A stretch of DNA of 45,192 nucleotides from Amycolatopsis coloradensis (GTDB lineage: Bacteria > Actinomycetota > Actinomycetes > Mycobacteriales > Pseudonocardiaceae), in NCBI RefSeq assembly GCF_037997115.1, contig NZ_CP150484.1, positions 133,774 through 178,965 on the forward strand, given 5' to 3'. The translations under genes and the position numbers were made by a program. The notes beneath the pieces were generated by a model. It was not told the origin of the DNA, searched no databases, and saw only the letters and a list, made by a program, of their open reading frames with translations. Position 1 is the stretch's first letter. Each line of letters starts with the position of its first letter. Of the stretch, positions 44,007 through 45,192 are shown piece by piece.

Positions 44007-45092
44007 ATGGGTTCCGTCCAGACCCTGCACGACTTCACGCTGAACCTGCTGAACGACACCGCGGCCCGCGCGGCGTTCGCCAACGACCCGCAGCAGGTGC
44101 TGGCCGATGCCGGCCTCGGTGACATCAACGCCGCCGACGTGCACGAGGTCGTTCCGCTGGTGCTCGACTTCGTCCCGGTCGGCACCGCCACCGACCTCAC
44201 CGGGAACACCGCGGCCACCGCCGACAACCTGGCGGGCTTCGGTGGCGTCACGAACGCCGTCAACGGCACCGACGGCGAGTGCGCCGACGGCGTCCAGGGC
44301 GCGATCGACCAGCTCACCGCGCTGACCGCCGGCCTGCCGGTCGCCGTCCCCGGTGCCGACGCCCTCCCGGGCCTGCCCGAGGCCGGTCTCCCGGGTGTCC
44401 CGGCGGTGCCGGGTCTGCCGGAGCTGGGCCTGCCCGCCGTCCCGGCCGTGCCCGCCGTGGGCGACCTGCCGGTCGACGTCCCGGGCCTGCCCGCCGTCCC
44501 GGCCGTCTCCGACGTGACCGACGTGTCGAACGCCGCCGCCGGCGTGACCGCCCTCGCGCAGAACACCGTCGGCAGCTTCGGCCTGACCGGTGACCTTTCG
44601 CGTGGCCTCGACGCCGCGTCCATCGGCCAGGCCGGCGACCTCGCCAACGGCGCCGTCGACACCGCGACCGGCCTGGTCCCCGAGGTCCCGGCCGTGGACG
44701 CCGTCCAGGTTCCGGCCGTCGACTCGGTGCCGGCCGTCGGCGACCTGAGCAGCGACCTGCCGCGCACCGACGGTGTCGCGGGCGGTGCGCCGGACTTCCT
44801 GTCCGAGGTGGGCGACCTGACCAGCACCATCGGTCACGTCGACGTCGCCGACGTCACCACCAAGGTGCACGACATCGCGAACAACTACGGTGACGTCGCC
44901 AACCACCACGGCGACGTGACCGGCGAGGTCGCGGGCAACGTGGCCAACGAGGTCGCCAACGTCGCGAACCACGCGGGTGTCACCGAGGTCCACGACACGG
45001 TTTCCGAGGTCACCAACACCATCGGCAACATCGGCGACGTCAACATCGGCACCGGCGACATCGCGTCGAACAACGACATCCACATCGGCTGA
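44007..45092 (+). CDS. iniB: IniB-like envelope-stress protein
   Basis: The ATG at 44007 (AGGAGAG upstream) gives 361 residues. Residues about 1-60 (VQTLHDFTLNLLNDTAARAAFANDPQQVLADAGL and the following helix) match the IniB N-terminal domain. The rest is low complexity: LP-x-PAVP repeats (about 110-180), Ala/Val/Gly/Asp stretches, and a Asn/His/Val/Gly-rich tail ending in NNDIHIG. Mycobacterial IniB is induced by isoniazid and other cell-wall inhibitors; its function is unknown. No iniA/iniC dynamin-like genes follow: the next gene lies on the other strand, so iniB stands alone here. Confidence 0.87.
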   Translation: MGSVQTLHDFTLNLLNDTAARAAFANDPQQVLADAGLGDINAADVHEVVPLVLDFVPVGTATDLTGNTAATADNLAGFGGVTNAVNGTDGECADGVQGAIDQLTALTAGLPVAVPGADALPGLPEAGLPGVPAVPGLPELGLPAVPAVPAVGDLPVDVPGLPAVPAVSDVTDVSNAAAGVTALAQNTVGSFGLTGDLSRGLDAASIGQAGDLANGAVDTATGLVPEVPAVDAVQVPAVDSVPAVGDLSSDLPRTDGVAGGAPDFLSEVGDLTSTIGHVDVADVTTKVHDIANNYGDVANHHGDVTGEVAGNVANEVANVANHAGVTEVHDTVSEVTNTIGNIGDVNIGTGDIASNNDIHIG

Positions 45093-45115
45093 TACGAACA
45101 TCTTTCAGCTTTGTG

Positions 45116-45192
45116 TCAGGGCCCCGCGACCGCACCAAGGGAGTACGGGTCCATCCCGCGGGCGACGATCTCGCTCTGCGCCAGATAGCTGT
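45116..45192 (-). CDS. Partial gene, 3' end only
   Basis: The last 77 bases, read on the minus strand, give 24 in-frame codons (SYLAQSEIVARGMDPYSLGAVAG then Pro) before a TGA. The clean coding look and stop show the C-terminus of a gene running in from beyond the window. It is convergent with iniB, 23 bases apart. No family can be named from this fragment. Confidence 0.55.
   Translation of the reverse strand, partial: SYLAQSEIVARGMDPYSLGAVAGP

Noticed and set aside
44330..44530. Repeat array in iniB as CRISPR or satellite DNA
   Set aside because: The repeats are in-frame LP-x-PAVP codon repeats of irregular length inside a coding gene, without spacers.

Overview
The window is high-GC (roughly 70%) actinomycete chromosome with strong G/C third-position bias, GTG and TTG starts, and mycobacterial-type regulation. 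An IniR/IniB stress locus, a perfect actinobacterial LexA box, a DinB-like protein of the mycothiol-dependent maleylpyruvate isomerase type, and SARP/ECF regulators all point to Pseudonocardiaceae. Amycolatopsis is my best guess for the genus; this is inference, since no rRNA or marker gene is present.

Layout. (1) 0.1-10.6 kb: an AfsR/SARP-type STAND regulator lies downstream of a giant secreted RHS/YD-repeat protein with an unassigned C-terminal domain; a secreted HAF-like beta-propeller protein is divergent. (2) 10.6-15.6 kb: a tandem YCII protein, tRNA-Ala(GGC) with a strong terminator, a secreted ricin-lectin/beta-helix protein, an HdeD-like membrane protein and a GNAT-like protein. (3) 15.6-23.3 kb: a coupled signalling pair (receiver domain fused to a thioredoxin-reductase-like flavoprotein, plus a cNMP-domain histidine kinase), then a tightly coupled four-gene operon (membrane-anchored SBP, TelA, SBP-VWA lipoprotein, XpaC-like membrane protein). 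(4) 23.3-31.5 kb: a secreted betagamma-crystallin protein with an aerolysin-like C-terminal part, a 270-bp inverted-repeat island between convergent genes, a methyltransferase behind a Fur/Zur-like box, a Tat-exported M28 peptidase, a HEAT-repeat protein, and a DUF222/HNH nuclease behind a perfect SOS box. (5) 31.5-40.2 kb: an ECF sigma factor with its CU044_5270-type partner, then a small catabolic-looking cluster (TetR, amidohydrolase, esterase, FAD oxidoreductase) in which two of the four genes are frameshifted, and a third broken ORF lies just upstream. (6) 40.2-45.2 kb: an ini-type envelope-stress locus with an IniR-like LuxR regulator translationally coupled to a membrane-anchored Hsp70-like ATPase, divergent from iniB, and the 3' end of one further gene.

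Functionally the window is dominated by envelope and stress sensing. The best candidates for undescribed systems are the SBP/TelA/SBP-VWA/XpaC operon, the receiver-flavoprotein/cNMP-kinase pair and the Hsp70-IniR unit. Gene starts were moved from the longest possible ORF wherever a Shine-Dalgarno sequence, signal peptide or stop/start overlap gave a better choice.
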